In this document: positions 36,163 to 46,099 of the stretch, piece by piece
Layout: each line of letters begins with the position of its first letter
Numbering within the stretch: position 1 is the stretch's first letter
Assembly (NCBI RefSeq): GCF_001442615.1
Contig: NZ_LMXN01000008.1
Location: 171,378 to 235,377, forward strand
DNA: 64,000 nucleotides
Direction: 5' to 3'
Origin: Algoriphagus resistens
GTDB taxonomy: Bacteria > Bacteroidota > Bacteroidia > Cytophagales > Cyclobacteriaceae
Notes under the pieces: generated by a model
What the model was told of the DNA's origin: nothing
Databases searched by the model: none
The model's input: only the letters and a program-made list of their open reading frames with translations
Program-made: the position numbers and the translations under genes

Positions 36163-36513
36163 AATTTAAAATTGAGCCCCGCATATGGTCTGGTAAATAC
36201 AAGACTTCATGTTAAAGATGCGGAACTCGCACTTAAGGATGGCCTATTTGCCAACGATTATTACACCCAAAGCTATGAAGCGATGGGTTTGTTGGCGTAT
36301 GATGATTTCTATGAGTTTGGGGTGAAAATCGGAATCCTAGAAAACAGAGTGAAGCGGATCATTCAAGAGTTTTCCAAACCTATAAAAGAAATCAAGCCTT
36401 TACTTAATCGAAGCTATTTAAGAGAAGAAATGAAGGGTCGGTATTTAAAATCATACGAAGAACGCTTAAGCTTTTTGAAAAGATCCTATTTAAAGAGGGA
36501 GCCCCAGAAGTAA
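36163..36513 (+). pseudogene. HipA-family toxin C-terminal fragment
   Basis: LSPAYGLVNTRLHVKDAELA then LKDGLFANDYY and LLAYDDFYEFGVKIGI, ENRVKRIIQEF correspond to the last part of HipA-like kinases of Bacteroidota. The catalytic N-terminal domain is missing. A one-base shift seems present just before LSPAYG. It begins right after the terminator of the preceding gene, so the 5' part was lost by rearrangement at this boundary. Confidence 0.7.
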
Positions 36514-36639
36514 CCTTAATATATCAAACTCAGATTTGGGTTAGCTAAAAAGGAAGAAAATCCGTACTTCCCGAGGCCAACCTGTTTATGAAAATCCAAG
36601 ACATTTCACCCCAAGAACCCTACTTATGATCCAAAGTGT

Positions 36640-38109
36640 CTATTCAGGTTTCTGAAAACCAACAGGAAATCTTAATGGATCAAAACCCCAAACTAATTCC
36701 AATAAATAATAACAGGAAATCGTAATAATCAGAACAGAAATCAGATTCAACCACAATCCTGCACGCATCATATCTTTTATTTTCAGATAGCCTGAGCCCA
36801 TCACTACAGCATTAGGGGGAGTAGCAACAGGAAGCATAAATGCACAAGAGGCAGCCATAGCAACTGGCACCATCAGTAAATAAGGGTGTACGTCCAATGT
36901 ATACGCCATAGGTGCCAATACCGGCAAAAACATTGCAGTTGTTGCTAAATTAGAAGTGATCTCCGTCAAAAAATTTATACCCAAAACAAGAATAAATACG
37001 ACAATCAAAATAGAAAAACCTCTCCCACTACTCATTCCTGTCGCAATCCAATCTGACATGCCAGAGACTTCGAAGCCCCTAGCCAACGCTATCCCTCCAC
37101 CAAACAATAAAATTATTCCCCAAGGCAATTTGACTGCCTCATCCCAAGTGAGCAAAGCTCTTTTTTCAGATTTAGAGGGAATCAAAAACAGAATAATTGC
37201 TCCAAACAACGCAATGTGTGCGTCATCTAACATTGGCAACCACTGTTGTAAGTAAGATCTACAAATCCACCCGAAGGCAGTGAGCAGGAAAACCAACATA
37301 ACAGCCTTTTCATCCGCACTTAGATTCCCTAATGAGTGTAGCATCTTAGCTATTCCCTCCTTGCCATCACCCAATTTGATCCCTCGAAAATCAAAAACAA
37401 ACCTGGTCAAGGAAAGCCAGCAAATAAACAATAAGCTAAAAGACACAGGCACCCCAAACTTCATCCAATCCCAAAAACTTAACTGAATATCATAAACCTG
37501 TTCGAACACACTTGCCAACACTAAATTAGGAGGAGTACCTATCAGAGTCGCAAAACCTCCAATCGAAGCGCTGTATGCAATAGCCAACATCAAAGCCTTT
37601 CCGAATGCCAACCCAGTATTACTTTTCTCCTGATTAAACTGTTGGACAATGGCCATTCCAATAGGTAGCATCATCACTGATGTGGCTGTATTCGAAATCC
37701 ACATTGACAGGATTGCGGTAGCAAGCATAAACCCCAAGATTATACTGGAAATATTGGTCCCTATTCCTGAAATAATCATCAAAGCCATCCGTTTATGCAG
37801 ATTCCATCGCTCTATAGCAATGGCTAGCATAAATCCGCCCATATATAGAAATATATACTTATGAGAATAGGCTTGTACAGCCTGATCCAACTTCATGACA
37901 TGAAGCAATGGAAACAAAAGGATGGGCAATAAAGAAGTTACAGCCAAAGGCACCGCCTCTGTTACCCACCAAACAGCCATCCAAGCAGTGATTGCAAGTA
38001 CAGCTTGTGCATCATTCTCTAAGCCCACCGGCGCTGGCAAACATTGGATAATTGCAAATGTTATTGGACCACTTAGCCCCAAAATCACCCGCGTAAAATC
38101 AGTTTTCAT
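36640..38109 (-). CDS. SLC13/DASS family anion permease
   Basis: A protein of 489 residues with about eleven membrane helices. It has the two hallmark substrate-clamp motifs: SNTATSVMMLPIGMA in the first half and TEITSNLATTAMFLPV in the second. DASS proteins import di- or tricarboxylates or sulfate with sodium. It is last in an operon of seven minus-strand genes with two esterases and SusC/SusD, its start overlapping the SGNH gene by 11 bp. The likely role is import of an organic anion released from an esterified substrate; the cargo itself is unknown. Confidence 0.9.
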   Translation of the reverse strand: MKTDFTRVILGLSGPITFAIIQCLPAPVGLENDAQAVLAITAWMAVWWVTEAVPLAVTSLLPILLFPLLHVMKLDQAVQAYSHKYIFLYMGGFMLAIAIERWNLHKRMALMIISGIGTNISSIILGFMLATAILSMWISNTATSVMMLPIGMAIVQQFNQEKSNTGLAFGKALMLAIAYSASIGGFATLIGTPPNLVLASVFEQVYDIQLSFWDWMKFGVPVSFSLLFICWLSLTRFVFDFRGIKLGDGKEGIAKMLHSLGNLSADEKAVMLVFLLTAFGWICRSYLQQWLPMLDDAHIALFGAIILFLIPSKSEKRALLTWDEAVKLPWGIILLFGGGIALARGFEVSGMSDWIATGMSSGRGFSILIVVFILVLGINFLTEITSNLATTAMFLPVLAPMAYTLDVHPYLLMVPVAMAASCAFMLPVATPPNAVVMGSGYLKIKDMMRAGLWLNLISVLIITISCYYLLELVWGFDPLRFPVGFQKPE

Positions 38110-38905
38110 CCACCTGTTTTTCCCATTCCTCCATCATTGCATCTACCAAATCTTGAATAAATTCTCCGTCCTCAGCAGAAAGTGCCATCAAAAAAAATGA
38201 TTCGCCCCCCTTGTCAATATCGGTGAGTCTAACTGGCAATCCTTTGACGGAATTCCCGGTAATGGTTCTATACAATACACAGGCAGTCAAGTAAGTCCCT
38301 ATCGGAGAAGGGTGACTACCATCTGAATCAAATAAATCTAAATCCGGTCTCAGTGTTCTAGCTTGCTTCCAAACTAGTCCAACCGGAGACAACTTTGCGC
38401 CGGATTGACCTGCTAAAGAATCGTAGCCATTTGCAATGGCATCTTGCATCATTGGGTTAAACTCCCTTGCCCATGTCATATAAAGAATCGGAGCCGCATT
38501 CATCTTATTTATCCAATCAATCCACTTTGTCCCATAATTCATAAAATCAGCTAAGGAATCTAAGGTACTTCTACTATGATTCTGAAGTATCACGATATCC
38601 CAAGAGCTATCTTCTACCATTTTCCTACTTTTCAATCCTCGATAGGAATTCCAATGTTGTTTGAGTGATGAACCTCCTAAAGTGGATTTTTTGGACAGAA
38701 CTACCTCTCCTCTTGATTCGGCCATTTTACTGACAACCTGGGGCAAATTCCAGTAATAGGTATAACTATTCCCGATAAAAAGTACTCGTAAACTATCCGA
38801 TTGTTGGGCTGTAGATGCATGAGAAAACAAACTCAGAAACAGCAGAAAGACTGAAACCTGAAAGGCAAAAAAAACACCTCTAAATTTACCGATGTATAAT
38901 TTCAT
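38099..38905 (-). CDS. SGNH/GDSL-type hydrolase, exported
   Basis: The protein of 268 residues has a signal peptide (FLLFLSLFSHASTA) and SGNH features: the nucleophile Ser in LRVLFIGNSYTYYW, an Asn in ILQNHSRSTLD and the catalytic Asp-x-x-His in DSDGSHPSPIGTYL. It resembles the DUF4886-type esterases of Bacteroidota. It lies between the sialate-type esterase and the permease and overlaps both, so it is expressed with them. Probable function: removal of an acyl (acetyl) group from a glycan or small organic acid in the periplasm. Confidence 0.87.
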   Translation of the reverse strand: MKLYIGKFRGVFFAFQVSVFLLFLSLFSHASTAQQSDSLRVLFIGNSYTYYWNLPQVVSKMAESRGEVVLSKKSTLGGSSLKQHWNSYRGLKSRKMVEDSSWDIVILQNHSRSTLDSLADFMNYGTKWIDWINKMNAAPILYMTWAREFNPMMQDAIANGYDSLAGQSGAKLSPVGLVWKQARTLRPDLDLFDSDGSHPSPIGTYLTACVLYRTITGNSVKGLPVRLTDIDKGGESFFLMALSAEDGEFIQDLVDAMMEEWEKQVDEN

Positions 38906-40898
38906 TTTGAGTATTCGTTTTGTTGTAATTCAACTTGTTAAAAGGATTTTGACTTGAAAGCTTCCATTGATCAGTTCTAAATGGCGCCGCTGGTAGGCCA
39001 TTGCTTCCTAGCAGATTAAGTTCTCCGGGATTATCTGCCCATGCATATCGAACACTAACAGGCTTCGTAACATTTGGACTACTGACAATTACAGTTGAAT
39101 CAGATTCAATCCTGGCTTCGGCCCTATGAAAAAGTTGATCTGCACCAGCAATTGTAAAGCCGGCTAAAGTCTCACTGTTGCCAGAAACCAAGGTTATGCC
39201 TTTAGTTTGAAAACAAATTCTAATACTACTTTCCAAAACCTCGTGATTGGTATAAAGTGGTCCATCGGCAGCTAAAGACTTGCTATAAGAATCTTCAAAA
39301 GCTTGCAAAGCCAAGCGCCTGCCAACTTCTTGTTTGTTGGTAGGATGAATATTATCCGCTTCTCCCAAGTCAATAGCCACAGCCATTCTTGTTCGCGGGA
39401 GATCCAATGCTTCCCATTGTGACTCTCTCAGTTCTGCCCACAAGCTTTCAGTAGGCTGAGCTTTTACAGGTCTATAGTTGGCGAGCTGTACAAAATAAAA
39501 AGGCAGCACTTTTTGATTCCAAGCTTTTCTCCAGTCTTGAATCATGGATGAAAATAAATAGCGATAACTGAAAGCCTCAGAGGCATTTCCTTCTCCCTGA
39601 TACCAAATGATTCCTTTCAGGCTAAAAGGGATCAATGGACTAATCATGCCATTGAATAAAGTACTTGGGAGATCTTTGGGATGTTTAGCTTTGGGAATTG
39701 GAGGCAATGAAACCGAGCCAACTAAAACCTGCCATTCACTTGCCAAATCAATTGTTCCCTCGGAAGTATGTACTGCTAAATTCTCTGGAGTACCTTTAAA
39801 ACCTCCCGACCACCCGAGGTCTTTGACACGGACAACCAATACATTTTTACCCGGACGTAGAACTTCCTTTGGAACCGAATAGTTACGGTTTACAGTGGCT
39901 TGCCTGGTTACTCCTATCAATTCCCCATTCAGGTACGACTTGTCTTCATCATCTATTTTACCTAGATAGATCTCTATTGGTCCAGATGCTTGTTCCTCAT
40001 TAAGCACGAAATCTTTTCTGAACCAGAACACACCATCAGTTTGCTCAAAGCCCATAAATTCCACCGTACCGGGCAGATCAACAGATTTCGCTTTTGACCA
40101 TTGTATTTCTCCTTTTTCCCAATTGGCTTTTTCTCCCACATCAAGAGAATCCATGGACAGCCTCCATTTTTCTTCTTCATCATGATTTTCCTGAGTGGAT
40201 AGGATCTGGTCAAGACTATCACGTGAGACTATCTTTCCATCCATAAAAGGAAATTTCGTCAACATCTCATGTCTGCTCCAAGCTTCAATATTTGTCCCTC
40301 CCCAATTTGCGCTGATCAGACCAATTGGAACATCTAGCTCGTGAACCAACTCCCGGCCAAAAAAATAGGCTACTGCTGAGAAGTCTGCAACAGTTTCTGG
40401 AGTACATGCTTTCCATACCGGATTATCTGACCATTCCTTTTCAGGACTAGCAGCCATTTGGTGAGGTACTTCGAAGAGTCTTATGAAATGATAGTTTGCA
40501 GCTTTAATCTCACTCTCTGCATTATGGGATTTCTCCACTGTCCATTCCATATTGGACTGACCCGAACATAGCCATACATCGCCAAACCAGACATCTTGAA
40601 ACTCAATTGAGGACTTAGCTGATCTCACTACTATGCTATAAGGCCCACCTTTTACATGAGGCGGCAAAATAATTTGCCACGCTCCCCCCTTGTCAGCTAC
40701 CGTTTCCCAAGAATTGCCCCCAAAGTAAACTGTCAACTTAGCTTTCGGCTCAGCCATTCCCCAAATTGGCACGTCCACATCTCTTTGCAGCACCATATGG
40801 TCTGTAAATATAGGGGCCACCCTTAGTGTCTTACCTTCAGATTGAAATGCAAAAAGCAGGGAAATCCCAATAACAAAGCCAATAAAAGTTGCCTTCAT
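38886..40898 (-). CDS. Sialate O-acetylesterase family protein (SASA)
   Basis: With the start at 40898 (MKATFIGFVIGISLLFAFQS) it has 670 residues with a signal peptide. An N-terminal immunoglobulin-like part (DHMVLQRDVDVPIWG) is followed by the SASA hydrolase domain with the nucleophile Ser in WLCSGQSNMEWT. An inserted carbohydrate-binding-like module lies in the middle (FWFRKDFVLN, YLNGELIG), and the late catalytic His is in EADNIHPTNKQEVG. The family removes O-acetyl groups from sialic acids or plant glycans. An upstream ATG at 40982 would overlap the SusD stop and include the hairpin at 40937-40966, so it is not used. Part of the SusCD operon. Confidence 0.9.
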   Translation of the reverse strand: MKATFIGFVIGISLLFAFQSEGKTLRVAPIFTDHMVLQRDVDVPIWGMAEPKAKLTVYFGGNSWETVADKGGAWQIILPPHVKGGPYSIVVRSAKSSIEFQDVWFGDVWLCSGQSNMEWTVEKSHNAESEIKAANYHFIRLFEVPHQMAASPEKEWSDNPVWKACTPETVADFSAVAYFFGRELVHELDVPIGLISANWGGTNIEAWSRHEMLTKFPFMDGKIVSRDSLDQILSTQENHDEEEKWRLSMDSLDVGEKANWEKGEIQWSKAKSVDLPGTVEFMGFEQTDGVFWFRKDFVLNEEQASGPIEIYLGKIDDEDKSYLNGELIGVTRQATVNRNYSVPKEVLRPGKNVLVVRVKDLGWSGGFKGTPENLAVHTSEGTIDLASEWQVLVGSVSLPPIPKAKHPKDLPSTLFNGMISPLIPFSLKGIIWYQGEGNASEAFSYRYLFSSMIQDWRKAWNQKVLPFYFVQLANYRPVKAQPTESLWAELRESQWEALDLPRTRMAVAIDLGEADNIHPTNKQEVGRRLALQAFEDSYSKSLAADGPLYTNHEVLESSIRICFQTKGITLVSGNSETLAGFTIAGADQLFHRAEARIESDSTVIVSSPNVTKPVSVRYAWADNPGELNLLGSNGLPAAPFRTDQWKLSSQNPFNKLNYNKTNTQNEIIHR

Positions 40899-40936
40899 GT
40901 TAAACTGAAAATCAAAATTTAAGAAAGGCATAAAGA

Positions 40937-40966
40937 TTCCTTCCTCTTCAGAAGAAGAGGAAGGAA
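40937..40966 (-). terminator. Hairpin between SusD and the O-acetylesterase gene
   Basis: TTCCTTCCTCTTC and GAAGAGGAAGGAA make a perfect 13-bp stem around a four-base loop, followed on the minus strand by TCTTT. It may end part of the transcripts after SusD, keeping the binding proteins more abundant than the enzymes. Confidence 0.65.
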
Positions 40967-40981
40967 AATCAGTAGTAGCCA

Positions 40982-42622
40982 TTACCAGCCTGGATTATTG
41001 ATATTGATATTCGAATTGTTATCAAGTTCTTCCTGCGGAAGAGGAAAAAGTGGATCTAAACTAAGATTCCCAATTGGACTATCATATTTGAGCATTGATC
41101 CTTCCGGCAAAATATCTGCATAGAAGTGTCTCTTTACTTTACTCCCATCTCCAAAAACAGTCCCCATTTCTCCCCAACGGATCAAATCAAAAATCCTAAC
41201 GCCTTCAAAAGCCAATTCAACTCTTCTTTCATGTCGGACTACTTCTACCAAGTCTCCAGTTGTAATAGGGGGCATTGCTACTGATGGTCTGGCTCTTACT
41301 TTATTGACCCATTCCAATGCTTCAGCTTTGCCCTGCTCAGCCAAAGCCTCTGCCAGAATCAAATACAGTTCAGCAATACGCATAACTGGGACGTCCTGTC
41401 CAGACCACCTAACATTTGCCAAATGCTTTACTGTTCTAGTCATTTTGCGAACACTCATTCCACTTTCAGACCAACGATGATCATATTTCACCATGTCTCC
41501 CGTCTGATAGGTAACATTCGTTTTAATGGTATCGCCAACTTCATCGATTTCATGATAAACATATGAAAAACTCTCTCCAGGGTACACTTTAAAATTATCA
41601 CCAGGAGCGTAGATTGTGTAATCTCTTCTTGGATCACCTTCTTCAAATGCATCATATAAATCCCTTTGGGGCAGCGCATATCCCCAACCGTCTCCGTCTA
41701 TAGAAGTTTTCAATTCGGGAGGCATATCACGTACAAGTCGTTGAACTGCATGATTGCCTCCATGAAATTCATCATTATCCACAAAGCCCCAATACCAAAG
41801 AAGTTCCGGATTATTATCGCCCTCATTTTCATCCGCCCATATAGCTTCAAAATCATCCATCAGATGTTTGCCGGAGGCACCTGCTATCTCTATCGCCTCT
41901 CTGGCCGCAAGCTCAGCGTTTTCCCAATCCTGAATTGTCAGATATGCTTTTGCCAACATCGCCGCTGCAATAACTCTGGAAGGTGCTCCAGGATAAATAG
42001 GTTTTAACTGCAGGTTTTCCTTTGCAAAAGTAAAGTCATCTATTACCTGCTTTAACACCTCACTTTTTGGACTTCTGGGCAGGTGAAAATCATCAAAGGT
42101 ACTCGCCAGATCCAAATACAATGGAACATCACCATAAAACTGGGTCAAAAAAAGGTAAGAATATGCCCTATAAAATGCAGCCTCACCCAAATAGGGAGCT
42201 TGCAGTGTAGGTGTAAAGTTCTCATCTGTTGACAAAGGGATATTCGCCAGCGCATAATTAGCAGCATTTATTGATACATAGGGATACCGCCACCAACTTT
42301 TGACATTCTCATGAGTTGGAGTGATATTCCATTGTTCCAAAGCTATTGATGCAGCCCTTACTGGTCTCCAATAACTATCATCCGTCAAAGCATCTAAGTG
42401 AATAGTAAAATCCCTATATAGCATATTGGCATTGCCTCTAAACCAAGGCTCATAACAGGCATTCACTGCAGCCCTTGCCGACTCCGCCCCTACGAAGAAA
42501 TTTGCTGAATTGGGACGGTCTAATGGATATTTGTTCAAGAATTCATCTTCATTGCAACTGGTAACCAGTAAAATGATGACAAGAAGAAATAATTGCTGTA
42601 TGTAATTTATAGATTTAGTCAT
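40982..42622 (-). CDS. SusD/RagB family outer-membrane lipoprotein
   Basis: The 546-residue protein has a lipoprotein signal (LLVTSC, Cys23) and SusD landmarks: NSANFFVGAESARAAVNACY, GEAAFYRAYSYLFLTQFYGDVPL, AAAMLAKAYLTIQDWENAEL, VRHERRVELAFEGVRIFDLIRW, and PLFPLPQEELDNNSN near the end. It is the surface binding partner of the SusC channel encoded 18 bp upstream. Substrate is unknown; the neighbouring esterases suggest an acylated glycan or glycoside. Confidence 0.94.
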   Translation of the reverse strand: MTKSINYIQQLFLLVIILLVTSCNEDEFLNKYPLDRPNSANFFVGAESARAAVNACYEPWFRGNANMLYRDFTIHLDALTDDSYWRPVRAASIALEQWNITPTHENVKSWWRYPYVSINAANYALANIPLSTDENFTPTLQAPYLGEAAFYRAYSYLFLTQFYGDVPLYLDLASTFDDFHLPRSPKSEVLKQVIDDFTFAKENLQLKPIYPGAPSRVIAAAMLAKAYLTIQDWENAELAAREAIEIAGASGKHLMDDFEAIWADENEGDNNPELLWYWGFVDNDEFHGGNHAVQRLVRDMPPELKTSIDGDGWGYALPQRDLYDAFEEGDPRRDYTIYAPGDNFKVYPGESFSYVYHEIDEVGDTIKTNVTYQTGDMVKYDHRWSESGMSVRKMTRTVKHLANVRWSGQDVPVMRIAELYLILAEALAEQGKAEALEWVNKVRARPSVAMPPITTGDLVEVVRHERRVELAFEGVRIFDLIRWGEMGTVFGDGSKVKRHFYADILPEGSMLKYDSPIGNLSLDPLFPLPQEELDNNSNININNPGW

Positions 42623-42640
42623 GTGAATTAAATTTTGGGT

Positions 42641-45600
42641 TTAAAAAGCTGCTTTTACACCGAAAGAGACAGTTCTAGGAACAGGAACTCCAGTCACTGT
42701 AGCATTCATTCCAGAACCAGAAGCTGTGGCATTTCCTACCTCGGGATTATGGTTTTTTGTAAAAGTGTAGGCATTCTGCACACTTAGATAAAGTCCGAGG
42801 TTCTCGATTTTAGCTTTGGATAAGAGACCTTGAGGAAGATCATAGCTAAATGTGACATTCTGAATCCTGAGATAAGAAGCATTCTCCAACCAAAAGTCCG
42901 AAAACTGTTCATTCCCTCCTGATCCATTCTTGTTTAAAAGCGGGAAATTCCCCTCAGGATTTTTAGTAGGATGATACCGATCTATCAGTCGTACATCTTC
43001 ATTTTGAGCAAAACTGGTCATCAATTGAAACAAATCCGTTGATTGTCCAGGACCAAAAAACTCATCTGCTCCATGAGATCCCTGAAGCTGAATAGCTAAT
43101 CCGAAACTTTTATAACCACCCGAAATCACCCCTCCGTAGAAAAATTTAGGGTACCTATTTCCGATTAGGGTTCGATCTGCCTCATTGATTTTTCCATCTG
43201 GTGCTCCTGTTAAGTTACCTTCAGCATCATAGCCATTTATATCCACTATAGCTATGTCTCCCACCTTTTTGGTCGGGAAACTCCCTCCCTTATACATTTC
43301 TAACTCTGATTCTTCCCGAATTAGACCATTTGACTTGTAACCGAAGAAAGAATGTGCCGGAGCTCCAATTTGATGCTTGTAACTGATTCGACTGGCTCCC
43401 AAGGTAATTTCATCTCGACCAGCCAGATCTATCACTTCATTTTTGATATGGGAAAAATTCAAGCTTGCATCATAATACCAGGATGAGTTTCTGCCCCTTG
43501 CCCCAACTACCAACTCTATCCCCTTGTTTCTGACATTTCCACCATTGATTACCGGAGAACCAGATAAACCGGAAGACCTCGGAATAGGCTCAGCAAACAA
43601 CATATCATAGGTATTGTCAACAAAATAATCGATGGTAGTATAGTACCTTCCTTGGTGTGTAGTCAAATCCACTCCAACATTTGCTTTTTTAGCTGATTCC
43701 CAAGTTACATTTTGGTTGATAGCTGAAGTCAGTGTATATCCTAAAGCCGGAAGATTATTGGATACAGCTCTTGTAGCTTCCAAAGCAGCACTAGTGCCAT
43801 ATATCCCGATCGAATTGACATTGCCCAGAGTACCGTAGCTAGCTCTTAACTTCAATTCATCGATCCATGAGCTGGTATTCAAAAAGGACTCCTCCGAAAT
43901 CTTCCAAGCTACTGAACCGGAAGGGAATACTCCCCATCGGTTTTCCTTGGTCAACCTGGATGTACCATCTCTTCTGATAGTTCCGGTAAAAAGGAATTTG
44001 TCGCGGAAGGAATAATTTACCCTACCGAACATAGAAACCAATGACCAGTCTCGAAAATTGTTGCCATTGATCTGACTGGTAGGGTCTCCAGCATCTAAGT
44101 ATCTGATTTCATTATTTATGGTTCCCGTTCTTTGTCCATATAGAACCTCAGATGAATTCTCTTCACGTGAGTACCCTGCTAAAAAACTAAGCTGATGCTG
44201 CTCTAAATCAAGCTTATACCGCAGCAAATAATCATTACTCCAATAGACATTTTCTTGAAACTCTTTGTAAACCGTATTGACATTGGTTCCACCCCAACCA
44301 TACTGAGGAGGAATTCCTGGCACAAAGTCAGATTGCTTTTTTCCAGCATAGTTTAAATTGCCACGAACTGTAAATTCAAGATTTTTGACAGGAGTAATTG
44401 TAATGTAGAGATTCCCTTGCAATCCTTTCCAAACAGACTCCTGACTACTATTTTCTGCCTCCCAAATGGGATTGACAAAAAAATGCTCCAGACTTGGCTC
44501 ATAGATTTTACCCCAGTCCCCATCATCTTCCTTGTTTCTCGTTAGAGGTACCTTGGTAAGAGCTTTTCGGTAGTATGTCTGATCTCCCAAAATCTTATTA
44601 GAACTGATGTTTAGCGAATTTCCAAACTTGAACCAATCCCTGATTTTATGGTCAGTATTAATTTGAAAAGTATACTTCTTTTGGCCTGTTCCGATGACCA
44701 TCCCCTCCTGGTCCACCAGATTTGCAGCTACAAAATAATTGGACTTTTCTGATCCTCCAGAAACCGATACATCATAAGACTGAATAAAACCCTGCTGGAG
44801 CATCAAGTCTTTCCAGTTGGTATCGACTCCTTCATAATAAGCGAGATCATTTTGATCCCAGTCTAAAGGCAAGTTCGAGTTCTCATAAGCTTCCGTCCAC
44901 AACTCTAAAAATTGATCTGCATTTAATAGCTCATGCCGTAGGTTACCCTCATTACTAAGCCCCACATAGGCATTGAACGTAATCTGAGGTGCAACATTTA
45001 CTGTACCTCTCTTTGTAGTTACCAGAATTACGCCATTTGCAGATCGTGCTCCATAAATAGCTGATGCAGATGCATCTTTCAATATGGATATGGATTCAAT
45101 GTTATTCTGACTTATGTTATCGATGGAATTGGTAATCACTCCATCTACTACATAAATTGGTGAAGAGCCTCCCCCATTTCCTGTATTGATTGAATTAATG
45201 CCTCTGACTGTGACATTAAAGCCAGATCCAGGAAGTCCAGAATTACTATTTATGACTACGCCAGCAGCTCGTCCCTGCATAGCATTCAATGGAGATGTTC
45301 CTGCCATCTTATCAAATCCATCGGTATCTACTATTCCAACAGCCCCAGTCAAATCACTCTTTTTTACTTCCCCGTAACCTACAACAACAATCTCTTCCAA
45401 AGATGAAACATCGGGCTGAAGGACTACATCTATTACTGAACGTCCTTCTATTGGAATTTCCTTAGCTACAAATCCCAAAAAGCTTACTACTAGAACTGCA
45501 TCAATCGGTGCTGATAGTGTGTACTTCCCATTAATATCTGACACTGTACCTGTTGAAGTCCCTTTAATTAAAATATTAGCTCCGGGAAGCGGCTCACCGA

Positions 45601-46027
45601 CATCATCTACTATCACTCCACTTATATCGATTGGATCTGCAGCAGAAGTCCGGTTTGCCACAGGTATTAAAACTTTCTCTTTAAATATGATCGTTTGATC
45701 CTTTAATACATATTCAAATCCAAATGGAACAATTAATTCATTCAGGATATCACTGATAGAGGCATCTTTGACATCAATACTCATTTTGGGAAGCCCATCA
45801 AACAGGTCACTTGGATACAGAACCTTGTATTTACTTTTCCGCTTAATTTCCTTCAAGATTGTTTCAAATGACTCTTGTTCCATCTGAAGGTCCATTGTGA
45901 ACTTTTGACTCGGGACCGAAGCGCCAAACCCTTTCATCGGGATCACTGAAACAAGCAGTAGCAAGAAGAACAGCGACAGGTATTTTTTTTGGCTTTTTTT
46001 GGGTATTATTGTAATGTTTTTACACAT
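42641..46027 (-). CDS. SusC/RagA family TonB-dependent transporter with STN domain
   Basis: The start at 46027 (MCKNITIIPKK) is preferred; an upstream ATG at 46054 would add nine residues. After a signal peptide there is an STN domain (SQKFTMDLQMEQESFETILK, about 50-115), a carboxypeptidase-like domain (DISGVIVDDVGEPLPGANIL), the plug with VVVGYGEVKKSDLTGAV and VRGINSINTG, and a large barrel ending VPRTVSFGVKAAF. The STN domain normally contacts a FecR-type anti-sigma factor, and FecR and an ECF sigma gene lie directly upstream, so this channel both imports and signals. Confidence 0.94.
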   Translation of the reverse strand: MCKNITIIPKKSQKKYLSLFFLLLLVSVIPMKGFGASVPSQKFTMDLQMEQESFETILKEIKRKSKYKVLYPSDLFDGLPKMSIDVKDASISDILNELIVPFGFEYVLKDQTIIFKEKVLIPVANRTSAADPIDISGVIVDDVGEPLPGANILIKGTSTGTVSDINGKYTLSAPIDAVLVVSFLGFVAKEIPIEGRSVIDVVLQPDVSSLEEIVVVGYGEVKKSDLTGAVGIVDTDGFDKMAGTSPLNAMQGRAAGVVINSNSGLPGSGFNVTVRGINSINTGNGGGSSPIYVVDGVITNSIDNISQNNIESISILKDASASAIYGARSANGVILVTTKRGTVNVAPQITFNAYVGLSNEGNLRHELLNADQFLELWTEAYENSNLPLDWDQNDLAYYEGVDTNWKDLMLQQGFIQSYDVSVSGGSEKSNYFVAANLVDQEGMVIGTGQKKYTFQINTDHKIRDWFKFGNSLNISSNKILGDQTYYRKALTKVPLTRNKEDDGDWGKIYEPSLEHFFVNPIWEAENSSQESVWKGLQGNLYITITPVKNLEFTVRGNLNYAGKKQSDFVPGIPPQYGWGGTNVNTVYKEFQENVYWSNDYLLRYKLDLEQHQLSFLAGYSREENSSEVLYGQRTGTINNEIRYLDAGDPTSQINGNNFRDWSLVSMFGRVNYSFRDKFLFTGTIRRDGTSRLTKENRWGVFPSGSVAWKISEESFLNTSSWIDELKLRASYGTLGNVNSIGIYGTSAALEATRAVSNNLPALGYTLTSAINQNVTWESAKKANVGVDLTTHQGRYYTTIDYFVDNTYDMLFAEPIPRSSGLSGSPVINGGNVRNKGIELVVGARGRNSSWYYDASLNFSHIKNEVIDLAGRDEITLGASRISYKHQIGAPAHSFFGYKSNGLIREESELEMYKGGSFPTKKVGDIAIVDINGYDAEGNLTGAPDGKINEADRTLIGNRYPKFFYGGVISGGYKSFGLAIQLQGSHGADEFFGPGQSTDLFQLMTSFAQNEDVRLIDRYHPTKNPEGNFPLLNKNGSGGNEQFSDFWLENASYLRIQNVTFSYDLPQGLLSKAKIENLGLYLSVQNAYTFTKNHNPEVGNATASGSGMNATVTGVPVPRTVSFGVKAAF

Positions 46028-46099
46028 AAGTTTTAATTGTAATCGGTTAAACATTTATTTTAAAAACAACTCAAGGGAGTGTTGCGAGCACTCCTTTTT